From positions 1 through 64,000 of the forward strand of contig JAXRKP010001188.1 in assembly GCA_037039925.1 (NCBI GenBank): a stretch of DNA of 64,000 bases, written 5' to 3'. Below the pieces are notes generated by a model, which saw nothing but the letters and a program-made list of their open reading frames with translations, had not been told where the DNA came from and searched no databases. The position numbers and the translations under genes were made by a program. Position 1 is the stretch's first letter. Each line of letters opens with the position of its first letter. This stretch comes from Doris montereyensis. Its lineage: Eukaryota; Mollusca; Gastropoda; Nudibranchia; Dorididae. Below, piece after piece: positions 35,896 through 46,679 of the stretch.

Positions 35896-38800
35896 GGGTT
35901 GTTTTGTAGTGTCCTACCAATTAGACTTTGTGTATTGTTTTGTAGTGTCCTATCAATTTGACTTTGTGTATTGTTTTGTAGTGTCCTACCAATTAGACTT
36001 TGTGTATTGTTTTGTAGTGTCCTACCAATTAGACTTTGGGTGTTGTTTTGTAGTGTCCTACCATTTAGACTTTGTGTGTTGTTTTGTAGTGTCCTATCAA
36101 TTAGACTTTGTGTGTTGTTTTGTAGTGTCCTACCAATTAGACTTTGTGTGTTGTTTTGTAGTGTCCTATCAATTAGACTTTGTGTGTTGTTTTGTAGTGT
36201 CCTATCAATTAGACTTTGTGTGTTGTTTTGTAGTGTCCTACCAATTAGACTTTGTGTGTTGTTTTGTAGTGTCCTATCAATTAGACTATCAATTAGACTT
36301 TGTGTGTTGTTTTGTAGTGTCCTATCAATTAGACTTTGTGTGTTGTTTTGTAGTGTCCTATCAATTAGACTTTGTGTGTTGTTTTGTAGTGTCCTATCAA
36401 TTAGACTTTGTGTGTTGTTTTGTAGTGTCCTACCAATTAGACTTTGTGTGTTGTTTTGTAGTGTCCTACCAATTAGACTTTGTGTGTTGTTTTGTAGTGT
36501 CCTATCAATTAGACTTTTGTGTGTTGTTTTGTAGTGTCCTATCAATTAGACTTTGTGTTGTTTTTGTTTATCAATTAGACTTTGTGTGTTGTTTTGTAGT
36601 GTCAATTAGACTTTGTGTGTTGTTTTGTAGTGTCCTATCAATTAGACTTTGTGTGTTGTTTTGTAGTGTCCTACCAATTAGACTTTGTGTGTTGTTTTGT
36701 AGTGTCCTACCAATTAGACTTTGTGTGTTGTTTTGTAGTGTCCTACCAATTAGACTTTGTGTGTAGTGTCCTACCAATTTTGTGTAGTGTCCTGCCATTT
36801 AGACTTTGTGTGTTGTTTTGTAGTGTCCTACCATTTAGACTTTGTGTGTTGTTTTGTAGTGTCCTACCAATTAGACTTTGTGTGTTGTTTTGTAGTGTCC
36901 TATCAATTAGACTTTGTGTGTTGTTTTGTAGTCAATTAGACTGTGTGTGTTGTTTTGTAGTGTCCTACCAATTAGACTTTGTGTGTTGTTTGTAGTGTCC
37001 TACCAATTAGACTTGTGTGTTGTTTTGTAGTCAATTAGACTTTGTGTGTTGTTTTGTAGTGTCCTACCAATTAGACTTTGTGTGTTGTTGTGTAGTGTCC
37101 TATCAATTAGACTCTGTGTGTTGTTTTGTAGTCAATTAGACTTTGTGTGTTGTTTTGTAGTCAATTAGACTTTTTGTGTTGTTTTGTAGTGTGTCCTATC
37201 AATTAGACTTTGTGTGTTGTTTTGTAGTGTCCTACCATTTAGACTTTGTGTGTTGTTTTGTAGTGTCCTACCAATTAGACTTTGTGTATTGTTTTGTAGT
37301 GTCCTGCCATTTAGACTTTGTGTGTTGTTTTGTAGTGTCCTATCAATTAGACTTTGTGTGTTGTTTTGTAGTCAATTAGACTTTGTGTGTTGTTTTGTAG
37401 TCAATTAGACTTTGTGTGTTGTTTTGTAGTGTCCTATCAATTAGACTTTGTGTGTTGTTTTGTAGTGTCCTATCAATTAGACTTTGTGTGTTGTTTTGTA
37501 GTCAATTAGACTGTGTATTGTTTTGTAGTCAATTAGACTTTGTGTATTGTTTTGTAGTCAATTAGACTTTGTGTATTGTTTTGTAGTCAATTAGACTTTG
37601 TGTATTGTTTTGTAGTCAATTAGACTTTGTGTATTGTTTTGTAGTCAATTAGACTTTGTGTATTGTTTTGTAGTCAATTAGACTTTGTGTATTGTTTTGT
37701 AGTCAATTAGACTTTGTGTATTGTTTTGTAGTCAATTAGACTTTGTGTATTGTTTTGTAGTCAATTAGACTTTGGGTATTGTTTTGTAGTCAATTAGACT
37801 TTGTGTATTGTTTTGTAGTCAATTAGACTTTGTGTGTTGTTTTGTAGTGTCCTATCAATTAGACTTTGTGTGTTGTTTTGTAGTCAATTAGACTTTGTGT
37901 GTTGTTTTGTGGTGTCCTACCAATTAGACTTTGTGTGTTGTTTTGTAGTGTCCTATCAATTAGACTGTGTGTGTTGTTTTGTAGTCAATTAGACTTTATG
38001 AGTTGTTTTGTAGTCAATTAGACTTTGTGTGTTGTTTTGTAGTGTCCTACCAATTAGACTTTGTGTATTGTTTTGTAGTGTCCTATCAATTAGACTTTGT
38101 GTATTGTTTTGTAGTGTCCTACCAATTAGACTTTGTGTATTGTTTTGTAGTGTCCTACCAATTAGACTTTGTGTATTGTTTTGTAGTGTCCTATCAATTA
38201 GACTTTGTGTGTTGTTTTGTAGTGTCCTACCAATTAGACTTTGTGTGTTGTTTTGTAGTGTCCTATCAATTAGACTTTGTGTGTTGTTTTGTAGTGTCCT
38301 ACCAATTAGACTTTGTGTGTTGTTTTGTAGTGTCCTACCAATTAGACTTTGTGTGTTGTTTTGTAGTGTCCTATCAATTAGACTTTGTGTGTTGTTTTGT
38401 AGTGTCCTACCAATTAGACTTTGTGTGTTGTTTTGTAGTGTCCTACCAATTAGACTTTGTGTGTTGTTTTGTAGTGTCCTATCAATTAGACTTTGTGTAT
38501 TGTTTTGTAGTGTCCTACCAATTAGACTTTGTGTGTTGTTTTGTAGTGTCCTACCAATTAGACTTTGTGTGTTGTTTTGTAGTGTCCTATCAATTAGACA
38601 TTGTGTATTGTTTTGTAGTCAATTAGACTTTGTGTATTGTTTTGTAGTCAATTAGACTTTGTGTGTTGTTTTGTAGTCAATTAGACTTTGTGTATTGTTT
38701 TGTAGTCAATTAGACTTTGTGTATTGTTTTGTAGTCAATTAGACTTTGTGTATTGTTTTGTAGTCAATTAGACTTTGTGTGTTGTTTTGTAGTGTCCTAC

Positions 38801-40503
38801 CAATTAGACTTTGTGTATTGTTTTGTAGTCAATGAGACTTTGTGTATTGTTTTGTAGTGTCCTATTAATTAGACTTTGTGTGTTGTTTTGTAGTGTCCTA
38901 CCAATTAGACTTTGTGTATTGTTTTGTAGTGTCCTACCAATTAGACTTTGTGTATTGTTTTGTAGTGTCCTATCAATTAGACTTTGTGTGTTGTTTTGTA
39001 GTGTCCTACCAATTAGACTTTGTGTATTGTTTTTGTACCAATTAGTTGTTTTGTAGTGTCCTACCAATTAGACTTTGTGTGTTGTTTTGTAGTGTCCTAT
39101 CAATTAGACATTGTGTATTGTTTTGTAGTCAATTAGACTTTGTGTATTGTTTTGTAGTCAATTAGACTTTTGTGTGTTGTTTTGTAGTCAGTCAATTAGA
39201 CTTTGTGTGTTGTTTTGTAGTCAATTAGACTTTGTGTATTGTTTTGTAGTCAATTAGACTTTGTGTATTGTTTTGTAGTCAATTATTGTTTTGTAGTCAA
39301 TTAGACTTTGTGTGTTGTTTTGTAGTGTCCTACCAATTAGACTTTGTGTATTGTTTTGTAGTCAATTAGACTTTGTGTATTGTTTTGTAGTGTCCTATTA
39401 ATTAGACTTTGTGTGTTGTTTTGTAGTGTCCTACCAATTAGACTTTGTGTGTTGTTTTGTAGTGTCCTACCAATTAGACTTTGTGTATTGTTTTGTAGTG
39501 TCCTATTAATTAGACTTTGTGTGTTGTTTTGTAGTGTCCTATCAATTAGACTTTGTGTATTGTTTTGTAGTGTCCTATTAATTAGACTTTGTTTGTTGTT
39601 TTGTAGTGTCCTATCAATTAGACTTTGTGTATTGTTTTGTAGTGTCCTATCAATTAGACTTTGTGTGTTGTTTTGTAGTGTCCTATCAATTAGACTTTGT
39701 GTGTTGTTTTGTAGTGTCCTATCAATTAGACTTTGTGTGTTGTTTTGTAGTGTCCTATCAATTAGACTTTGTGTGTTGTTTTGTAGTCAATTAGACTTTG
39801 TGTATTGTTTTGTAGTGTCCTATCAATTAGACTTTGTGTGTTGTTTTGTAGTGTCCTATTAATTAGACTTTGTGTGTTGTTTTGTAGTCAATTAGACTTT
39901 GTGTATTGTTTTGTAGTGTCCTATCAATTAGACTTTGTGTGTTGTTTTGTAGTGTCCTATCAATTAGACTTTGTGTGTTGTTTTGTAGTCAATTAGACTT
40001 TGTGTGTTTTTTTGTAGTGTCCTATCAATTAGACTTTGTGTGTTGTTTTGTAGTGTCCTATCAATTAGACTTTGTGTGTTGTTTTGTAGTGTCCTATCAA
40101 TTAGACTTTGTGTGTTGTTTTGTAGTGTCCTATCAATTAGACTTTGTGTGTTGTTTTGTAGTCAATTAAACTTTGTGTGTTGTTTTGTAGTGTCCTATCA
40201 ATTACACTGTGTGTGTTGTTTTGTAGTGTCCTATCAATTAGACTTTGTGTATTGTTTTGTAGTGTCCTATCAATTAGACTTTGTGTATTGTTTTGTAGTG
40301 TCCTACCATTTAGACTTTGTGTGTTGTTTTGTAGTGTCCTACCAATTAGACTTTGTGTATTGTTTTGTAGTGTCCTACCAATTAGACTTTGTGTGTTGTT
40401 TTGTAGTGTCCTACCAATTAGACTTTGTGTGTTGTTTTGTAGTGTCCTACCAATTAGACTTTGTGTGTTGTTTTGTAGTGTCCTACCAATTAGACTTTGG
40501 GTG
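35896..40503. repeat. 4.6-kb 36/29-bp minisatellite with TTGTTTTGTAG in each unit
   Basis: The long unit (36 bp) is GTGTCCTACCAATTAGACTT, then tgtgtgttgttttgta. The short unit (29 bp) lacks 7 bases of tgtcctacc and reads gtcaattagacttt. Runs of short units at ~37.5-37.8, 38.6-38.8 and 39.1-39.4 kb interrupt runs of long units. About 130-140 units in all. The 36-bp period leaves long VLFCSVLPIRLC and FVVSYQLDFVCC type frames, which are artefacts. Each unit ends TTGTTTTGTAG, which looks like a short pyrimidine tract plus acceptor. It lies in the last TMX3 intron. Confidence 0.96.
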
Positions 40504-40865
40504 GGGGGGGGGGTTCTATTTGTTGTTATCTGTTTTTGAATGTATTTTAATAGGAGACCTTATTTTTTCAATTGTTTAGGATTTGTTAGCCTCTCTGTGC
40601 TATGTATTGACCTGTTTTATTTTCTCATTTACTTTTACACTTTTTGGGTTATTAATTTCTTTCTGGGATTTTTTCTTTCTTTCTTTTCTTAGTTTCTCCT
40701 TTTTTCTGATTTATTGACTTAATTATAGTCATGTTCTTGAAAAATAGGAATAAGTTGAAGGTTTATGTTAAAGGTCTTCTAAATGCCAAAGAATGTCCCA
40801 TGTTTGCGTTTGATTTCTAAATTTATTGTCTTATCATTTTGTTTGTGTATGCATTTTTCTTACAG
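40504..40865 (+). other. End of the last TMX3 intron
   Basis: A (G)10 run at about 40504 closes the array. Then about 350 bases of T-rich unique sequence lead to the acceptor tttttcttacag at 40865. No other feature is seen. Confidence 0.7.
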
Positions 40866-40945
40866 ATGAAGCTATTAAGGAAGGAGATGACATGCCCAAA
40901 GAACAAAGGCAAAAAAAAGAACGACTAGGTCTAGTCCAAAGATAG
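40866..40945 (+). CDS. TMX3: TMX3 last coding exon
   Basis: The acceptor ttttcttacag is followed by a phase-1 continuation: with the G of the previous exon it reads DEAIKEGDDMPKEQRQKKER and LGLVQR, then TAG. The lysine-rich end fits the short charged cytosolic tail of TMX3. Family members end in a KKxx-type ER retrieval signal, but as printed this exon ends LVQR. The run of eight A at 40911-40918 precedes the difference: with seven A the frame would read QKKND and stop at TAG 40926-40928, which is a proper KKxx end. So an indel in the A run, or in the assembly, is likely. The 3' UTR follows to about 41.3 kb. Confidence 0.75.
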
Positions 40946-41302
40946 GATGATGGTGGAACCAAACTTGAAAAACGATGAATGGATGGATGTTTGGGATTAA
41001 GCAAATTTTTGGTGTGGAAATATTATAAATAAGCTGTAGCATGGCTCAATGATCAGAAATTTTGGGATGCATTAATAATAAACTATAAATATAAATTATA
41101 AATGCTTCAAATTTATCAAACAAACAAAAATAGTCGAAATGGCTTAAATTCAGAAAATGCATTTAACATTTGAACATTTTTTATCCGACTTTCTTACTCT
41201 CTGTTCATTGTTGTTATGTTCGAGTTTCTTTCTCTGACTATTTTTTGTGTTTTTGAAGTTTGAGGTTACTGAATATTTTTCAATATGTACTATATTATAT
41301 AT

Positions 41303-41308
41303 AATAAA
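41303..41308 (+). terminator. Poly(A) signal of TMX3
   Basis: AATAAA lies about 360 bases after the stop codon, followed within 60 bases by a GT-rich downstream element (tggggtggggggttttttttt at about 41349). This is the expected end of the TMX3 transcript. Confidence 0.75.
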
Positions 41309-41390
41309 GCCTGACGAGAAATATTCCCTGTGAAATAATGATTTTGTTTTGGGGTGGGGGGTTTTTTTTTGGCTCTCTTATCTTTCCTCG

Positions 41391-41406
41391 CCCCCCCCCC
41401 CCCCCC
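41391..41406. repeat. (C)16 homopolymer
   Basis: A pure run of 16 C just downstream of the TMX3 end. A similar C16 run lies at 45001. Confidence 0.9.
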
Positions 41407-41516
41407 AATCCAAGCCATTTAGACCACTACTGTTGTTGATACCATTCCAAAGCGTCGGCAGTGTTTGATGAGAACGTAAGATTAAGATCGGATTTTTCTA
41501 TACCCGTCATTTCTCT

Positions 41517-41890
41517 TGTTCATGTTTATGGGTCTACCGGTTTGTTCATGTTTAGTCTGTTTGTTCTTAGTCATATTTGGAATAGCATGAGTCTGTTTGT
41601 TCTGTTTAGTCTACCGGTTTGTTCTTAGTCACATTTAGTACCGGAATAGCATGCTTGAGTCTGTTTGTTCTTAGTCATATTTAGTACCGGAATAGCATGC
41701 TTGAGTCTGTTTGTTCTTAGTCATATTTAGTACCGGAATAGCATGCTTGAGTCTGTTTGTTCTTAGTCACATGTAGTACCGGAATAGCATGCTTAAGTCT
41801 GTTTGTTCTTAGTCACATTTAGTACCGGAATAGCATGCTTGAGTCTGTTTGTTCTTAGTCGCAATTAATACCGGAATAGCATGCTTGAGT
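41517..41890. repeat. 46-bp minisatellite, ~7 copies
   Basis: The unit contains TTTGTTCTTAGTCATATTTA, GTACCGGAATAGCATGC and ttgagtctg. The first copies are rearranged (accggtttgttc variants). Confidence 0.93.
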
Positions 41891-42090
41891 ACAATGTATT
41901 GTGGTGCTTTTGAAATTAGCCGTTAAAAAGGGAAGTAAATCCACACTGAGTGCGCAGTGTTGAACGTAGAGTATTCTAGAATAGAATCCTGGGTTTCCGA
42001 GGGCTATTGGGCAATAAGTTATGACATTGTAGTTTGCCTTTGCTCTCCCTGCCGACCTTATTTTTTTGCCTAGTCGACTTAAGTCTTTAT

Positions 42091-42346
42091 TAGACTTGCT
42101 GCCTATTTCACCGATGGCCTAGGTTATTAGACTTGCTACCTATTTCACCGATGGCCTAGGTTATTAGACTTGCTGCCTATTTCACCGATGGCCTAGGTTA
42201 TTAGACTTGCTGCCTATTTCACCGATGGCCTAGGTTATTAGACTTGCTGCCTATTTCACCGATGGCCTAGGTTATTAGACTTGCTGCCTATTTCACCGAT
42301 GGCCTAGGTTATTAGACTTGCTGCCTATTTCACCGATGGCCTAGGT
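42091..42346. repeat. 37-bp minisatellite, 7 copies
   Basis: Near-identical units contain ATTAGACTTGCTGCCTATTT and CACCGATGGCCTAGGTT. The period equals that of the 2-7.3 kb array but the sequence is unrelated. Confidence 0.96.
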
Positions 42347-42390
42347 TGACGCTTTGCCTTTGACAAAACGGCCATGACACTTGTTTCCCA

Positions 42391-42461
42391 ACCTGAACTT
42401 GGAATCGAACTCTGGTCTTCAGGGTGGTAGATAGACACTGTGCTGACTGAGCTACTAGCTG
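42391..42461 (-). mobile_element. tRNA-like SINE head or tRNA pseudogene
   Basis: On the minus strand the segment has the A box TAGCTCAGTCAG and, about 33 bases on, the B box AGTTCGATTCC, at tRNA spacing. The T stem and acceptor stem do not pair well, so it is not a working tRNA gene. It is best read as the tRNA-derived head of a SINE or a decayed tRNA copy. Confidence 0.6.
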
Positions 42462-42603
42462 TTATGTTAGTGTTAGATGTTGACCTGATGCTGGTGCTGT
42501 TTTGATTCTTTTTTTTATAACTATTAACATTGTTATCCTTTTCTTTTCATTTGTTGTATTCAGTGACCAGACATTGCTGCACTTTATGTTTCTTCTAACG
42601 TGT

Positions 42604-42688
42604 ATGTGTGTCTCTGTGTGTGTGTGTGTCTGTGTCTGTGTGTGTGTGTGTGTCTGTGTGTGTGTGTGTCTGTGTGTGTGTGTGTCTG
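42604..42688. repeat. (GT)n microsatellite with TCTGTG breaks
   Basis: GT repeats regularly interrupted by tctgtg, in intergenic DNA. Confidence 0.95.
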
Positions 42689-42904
42689 CTTTTGAGATGT
42701 TTGCTTTACTTTCGACTGTTGTCCCTCTGCCTTTATCACTTTAGTGACAGCTTATTTTGCTTCTGAATTGAGCTAAATGAGTTCTAGTTGTAATGAGAGT
42801 GGCTCCGGGAAAATGTGTGTATTGTATGATCTGTGTGTTCCAGGTTTTGTAGATTTTCCCAGTGATGATGTGGTGAAGGTTTCCATGCTACGTCAGGAGT
42901 GGGT

Positions 42905-43030
42905 AGATCTTATTTCTTTCCTTTCATTATTTCACTGTTCAATCATCTTGTTCTTCTCCTCCTCTTAATTTCACCCTGAGATCACCGCATACACTGGACG
43001 AAGTAAACTGCGATGAAACGCCCATATGGT
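42905..43030 (+). mobile_element. Dispersed 'CCCTGAGATCACCGC' repeat, copy 1
   Basis: A C/T-rich stretch ending cctcttaa leads to TTTCACCCTGAGATCACCGC, then a short variable gap, ...gtaaactgcgatgaaacg. The same order (ttgccgggtgctg, pyrimidine block, ttcaccctgagatcaccgc, ggtaaat) recurs at several sites downstream, always on the + strand. It behaves as a short interspersed family; its class is unknown to me. Confidence 0.55.
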
Positions 43031-43084
43031 GCAGGCCTAGCTGACTAGCATTGTCTGTTGTTCTCTTACACTTACATATTACAC

Positions 43085-43250
43085 ATCTTATTCCAGTCTG
43101 TGAGTGAGCGGTTGCCAGGTGCTATTGGTAGGCTTTCCTTCCACTCCTTCACATTTCTCTCATCTCACTGTTTACACTGTTAATTGACCCTTAGATCACC
43201 ACTTCTTGGGGACGGGGGTAAATTGCACATGAAATAAACAAAGAAAAACA
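43085..43250 (+). mobile_element. Dispersed 'CCCTGAGATCACCGC' repeat, copy 2
   Basis: A fuller copy: gagcggttgccaggtgctat, a pyrimidine-rich block, ttgacccttagatcaccact and gggggtaaattgcacatgaaat. The left motif gttgccaggtgct is shared with the copy at 54.35 kb. Confidence 0.6.
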
Positions 43251-43274
43251 AAAAACAGTCCACAGAGGTTTGTC

Positions 43275-43355
43275 AAAGGCATTGTGAAAACCCCCCTCAG
43301 TCCCCCAGTTTCACACTGACATCACCGCATATGGTTGAAAGGGTAAATTTCAATC
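43275..43355 (+). mobile_element. Dispersed 'CCCTGAGATCACCGC' repeat, copy 3 (partial)
   Basis: A 3' part only: ttcacactgacatcaccgca, tatggttgaaagggtaaatt. It follows copy 2 by about 25 bases. Confidence 0.5.
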
Positions 43356-43404
43356 CATGTTCATCCTCACACCCCTTTTCCCCTCCAGCTTACCACCTTG
43401 ATTT

Positions 43405-43815
43405 ATTTACTGTGATGTATCTATGTTGATGTGGGGGAATAGGGTGTTAGGGGGTGTTGGGTGACTGAATTCTTTCCCCATCATGATGTATCTATGTTGG
43501 TGTGGATAAATAGGTGAATAGAGAGTGTGTGGGTAGGGGGGGGTGTTGTGGTGACTGAATTCTTTCCCCATCATGATGTATCTATGTTGGTGTGGATAAA
43601 TAGGTGAATAGAGAGTGTGTGGGTAGGGGGTGTTGTTGGGGTGACTGAATTCTTTCCCCATCATGATGTATCTATGTTGGTATGGATAAATAGGTGAATA
43701 GAGAGTGTGTGGGTAGGGGGGGGGTGTTGTGGTGACTGAATTCTTTCCCCATCATGATGTATCTATGTTGGTATGGATAAATAGGTGAATAGAGAGTGTG
43801 GGTAGGGGGGGGGGC
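43405..43815. repeat. ~88-bp minisatellite, ~4.5 copies
   Basis: The unit contains TGACTGAATTCTTTCCCCAT, CATGATGTATCTATGTTGGT, ggataaataggtgaatagag and a variable G run (ggtagggggggtgttg). Variation is mostly in the G run. Confidence 0.92.
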
Positions 43816-43829
43816 AGTTGGGTGGAGTT

Positions 43830-43945
43830 GCGGGTAGGTTCTCTGCCTTTCCACTCTTTGACATGTCTTTCATCATACTGTTTCCTGTGAATTCGCCCTG
43901 AGATCACCACAGAAGGTGGGTGTGATGAATCCCATTAGAAACAAA
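43830..43945 (+). mobile_element. Dispersed 'CCCTGAGATCACCGC' repeat, copy 4
   Basis: Pyrimidine-rich block (tctgcctttccactctttg), then gaattcgccctgagatcacc, acagaaggtgggtgtgatga. Same order as the other copies. The following 43946-44172 is AT-rich sequence with a chance 91-codon frame and no recognised feature. Confidence 0.55.
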
Positions 43946-45203
43946 CCAACAAACACACCAGAATGTGTAATCCAAAATGTAATCGATGTATGTAAGTATC
44001 AGTATCGTGCACAGCAATTTCTTTATTTGTTTGTCTTTTCAATTTTGTTTGTTTTCAATAAATATAAACATCATGACAGTATCTTCTATCTTTTGGTTGT
44101 TGCTTCTGTTGTCATCGTCATTTTTGTTTTTATTGAAATAATTGTCTTAACAAATTTCAGAAGAAATCCTAATACAGTTGTGTCTGCCTAAGAACCTGGT
44201 CCGCCTAAGAACTCGCTATTTATGTGCAACGGAATTTTTCTTATATAAAACTATCTTGTTAAGACCCCCACTGGTACAGCCCAATCTGCCTTGAAACTTA
44301 AAACCTGGTCTGGTCGTGAACTGACAATCTTGAAGAAAACAAAATCCTTGCTCAATTTAAAGCTTATCTTTCTTTCTTTATCAGTTTCCATTCTACCTTA
44401 CGGTGTATGGGTTCAGATGTCCGAGATGATCTTTCTCCATGATGCCCTGTCCTGGCATTTTCTGTATCCTTCCAAAAAAGCTAAATTTATATGCTTCAAT
44501 ACCTCTTTTACATCTTCTTCCCACTTTCTCCGAGGTCTGCCTTTTGGTCTTTTACCTTGGGCTTTAGCACTGTATAATGATGTAGGTATTATATTGTCAT
44601 TCATTCTGTTTACACGCCCAAACCATCTCAATTGATTTATTTCTATCTTAGTCTTTATGCCATCTGCTTTGGTTTGATCTCTTATTGTTGTGTTTCTGAT
44701 TTTGTCTCTTTTAGTTTTCCCTACTACTCTTTTTAGATATTTCATTTCAGCTGCTTGTACTCTACTGTATTTCCTACTGTCTAATTTTCAGGTTTCACTG
44801 TCATCATAGAGGAGAGTAGGACAATAAATTGTGTTGTATACTGCCATTTTGGTTTCATATGTTCTTGAGGGATTATGTAATTGTTGAAAATACTTTCTCC
44901 ACGCTTCCGTGAGTTCGCTGTCTTCTTTCATTATTTCTCCTTTGGTGTTTTTAATTTGTCGTATTAGGCATGCTTTGGTCTTTCTCATGCTCTTCATTGC
45001 CCCCCCCCCCCCCCCCGCCCCAGAAAAGCTTTTGATTTCCTTAATAGCTTTCTTGAAGTCTTTGTCCAAACTCTTCCCATTGTTCCTGTTTTGCTTTCCT
45101 CACTTCCTCTTTGGCAATAGTTCTTTTATTCACGTAATCTATCCTATCCTCTGGTCTGTTTGTGTGCAAGTGTTTCTTCCAGGCATCCATCTTTTCTTTG
45201 ATT

Positions 45204-46277
45204 TTAGTTTTGACATTCTCGTTCTTTTCCTATGTCCTTTAATTTGTTTCCTACCGCAGACCTCTTCAGTACAACTGAGGAGTGTTTCGGTATACATGTG
45301 TGCCACTTTTCTTCTATTGTGCTGTCATTCAGATCCATCTGCCTTTCACTGATAAATCTTTTTATCCTAGATAGGTATATCTCTTTTACTATCGGTTTAT
45401 TTAGTTCCTCTATTTTGAGTTTAGTAGCTTTCTTCTCTTTCCTTTTCTGTTTGTTTTCTTCAGTCAGTAATCTCATTTTGTCAATCACTAGGTGATGATC
45501 ACTAAATATTTCAGCTCCTCTGTTTACTCTTACACCCAATGTACTATAAAAAAGGGAGCTGCTAATTATTATGTAGTCTATGATTGACTTTTCACACCTG
45601 TCTTCATTTACTCTTGTATATTTGTGGATATCTTTATGAGGAAAAAAGGTGTTGGCTATTTTCATATTATTCTTTAGGCAAAAATCTATTAGTCTCTCTC
45701 CATTTGGAGATGTTGCTGTCTCTCCTTCTTTACCTATTACTCCTCCTGACGTTTCTACATTGTTGCCTACTCTAGCGTTTAAATCTCCTAAAACCATTAA
45801 TTCCTGTTTGGGTTTGAGATTCTCTGCAGCTATTTGTAAATCGTTTTCGAAGATATCTTTTTGTTCTTTGGGGGCATCTTCGTTTGGTCCATAAGATATT
45901 AATAATTTAATTTCTCTTCCTTTTGGTTTAATATTTACCTCTAAAAGCCGTGGGCTTATAAATTTCCAACTTTCTGGTAGCCTTTCATGCCTTTTATGCA
46001 CTAGGAGACCTACTCCTCCTCTAGCTCTATCTTTGACATCTACTCCTGAGAAGATTAAAATATTATTTGGTCCTACATTTTCTATTCCTTGTCCCTTTTT
46101 CTTTGTTTCTGTAATAGCCAAAATTTCTACTTTGAATTTTTCCATTTCTTCAACTAATTCTAACTCTTTTCCATTTATTGCCCTAACATTCCATGTTCCA
46201 AAATTCACAATCTGTCTTCGTTTCCATGTTCGTCGTTGAAAGGTCAAGCCGGGTATATTATATTTATTTCTCTGCAT
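45204..46277 (-). pseudogene. APE-type endonuclease domain of an RTE-like retrotransposon
   Basis: A 357-codon open frame. The AP-endonuclease motifs are all present: TWN at residues 28-30, catalytic Glu in ITETKK (57), SYGPN (128-132), GDLN (164-167), IDYIII (233-238) and SDHH (259-262). It nicks target DNA to prime reverse transcription in non-LTR elements. In an intact element the frame would run on into reverse transcriptase; here it ends with a stop about 95 residues after the domain and the polymerase core is deleted downstream. The frame is well kept, so decay is recent, but function is unlikely. Confidence 0.85.
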
Positions 46278-46360
46278 CAGGTAGGTTTTGGGTGAGCAGG
46301 GGGATTAGCCCACTGTACCCTAGGTAGATGGTGGGGCTGTCACCTTGAATCCCCCTACCA

Positions 46361-46498
46361 GGCCTTGTTATTTTATGTCAGGGCTAACTTTCTTAGCTTT
46401 TGGTCATTCAAGACCAGCCTGCAAGGCAGCAGGTTGTTTTCTGTCAGGGTTAACTCCTTAGCCTTTGGTCAGCCAAAACCGCCCTGCAAGGCAGCAGG
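46361..46498 (-). repeat. ~69-bp tandem duplication in the retrotransposon leader
   Basis: Two diverged copies share TGTCAGGG(C/T)TAACT, TTAGC(C/T)TTTGGTCA and CCTGCAAGGCAGCAGG (+ strand spelling). They lie 5' of the endonuclease frame on the minus strand, where some non-LTR elements have repeated promoter monomers. Confidence 0.75.
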
Positions 46499-46679
46499 AG
46501 AATTTAATGCAAATAACTACCGATAATCTGTGATACGTTGCAAGTGAATCATAGAGAGACGGGTGGGAAGGCTATTGCATTGGTCCAGCCTCCAGCAGGT
46601 GTTATAAACCGTCACACGGGTTAGCCAGATGCCGAATGACAGACACAAAGAAGACCCGCCCTGTCCATCTTTCCTTGGC

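Larger units (their letters stand above)
44290..46600 (-). mobile_element. RTE-like non-LTR retrotransposon, internally deleted
   Basis: Minus strand, in order: a 5' leader with a duplicated ~69-bp block (46361-46498), an intact-looking endonuclease frame (46277-45204), a linker region (45069 on), and the C-terminal end of a reverse transcriptase protein (44745-44413: LRWFGRVNRM, then GKRPKGRPRRKWEEDVKEV). The linker runs EAWRKYFQQLHN and then directly into YNTIYCPTLLYDDSET, which in such elements lies after the polymerase. The whole polymerase core, with its (F/Y)ADD motif, is therefore deleted. A G16 run on this strand (45001-45016) interrupts the linker. The copy cannot move by itself. Confidence 0.85.

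Noticed and set aside
35909..40579. Many 60-285-codon frames of VLFCSVLPIRLC or NTQSLIGRTLQN type
   Set aside because: The 36-bp unit is a multiple of three, so frames persist on both strands; composition and repeat order show no protein.
42391..42461. Functional tRNA gene on the minus strand
   Set aside because: Promoter boxes are good but the T and acceptor stems do not pair properly; reported as a SINE head or tRNA pseudogene.
42777..42968. Possible exon (acceptor-like gtgtgttccag, frame PGFVDFPSDDVVKVSMLRQEW)
   Set aside because: No homology recognised, no partner exons on this strand, and the right side runs into a dispersed repeat.
43916..44191. 91-codon frame with hydrophobic stretches
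   Set aside because: AT-rich intergenic sequence giving F/I/V-rich codons by composition; starts in a dispersed repeat and ends in a transposon terminus.
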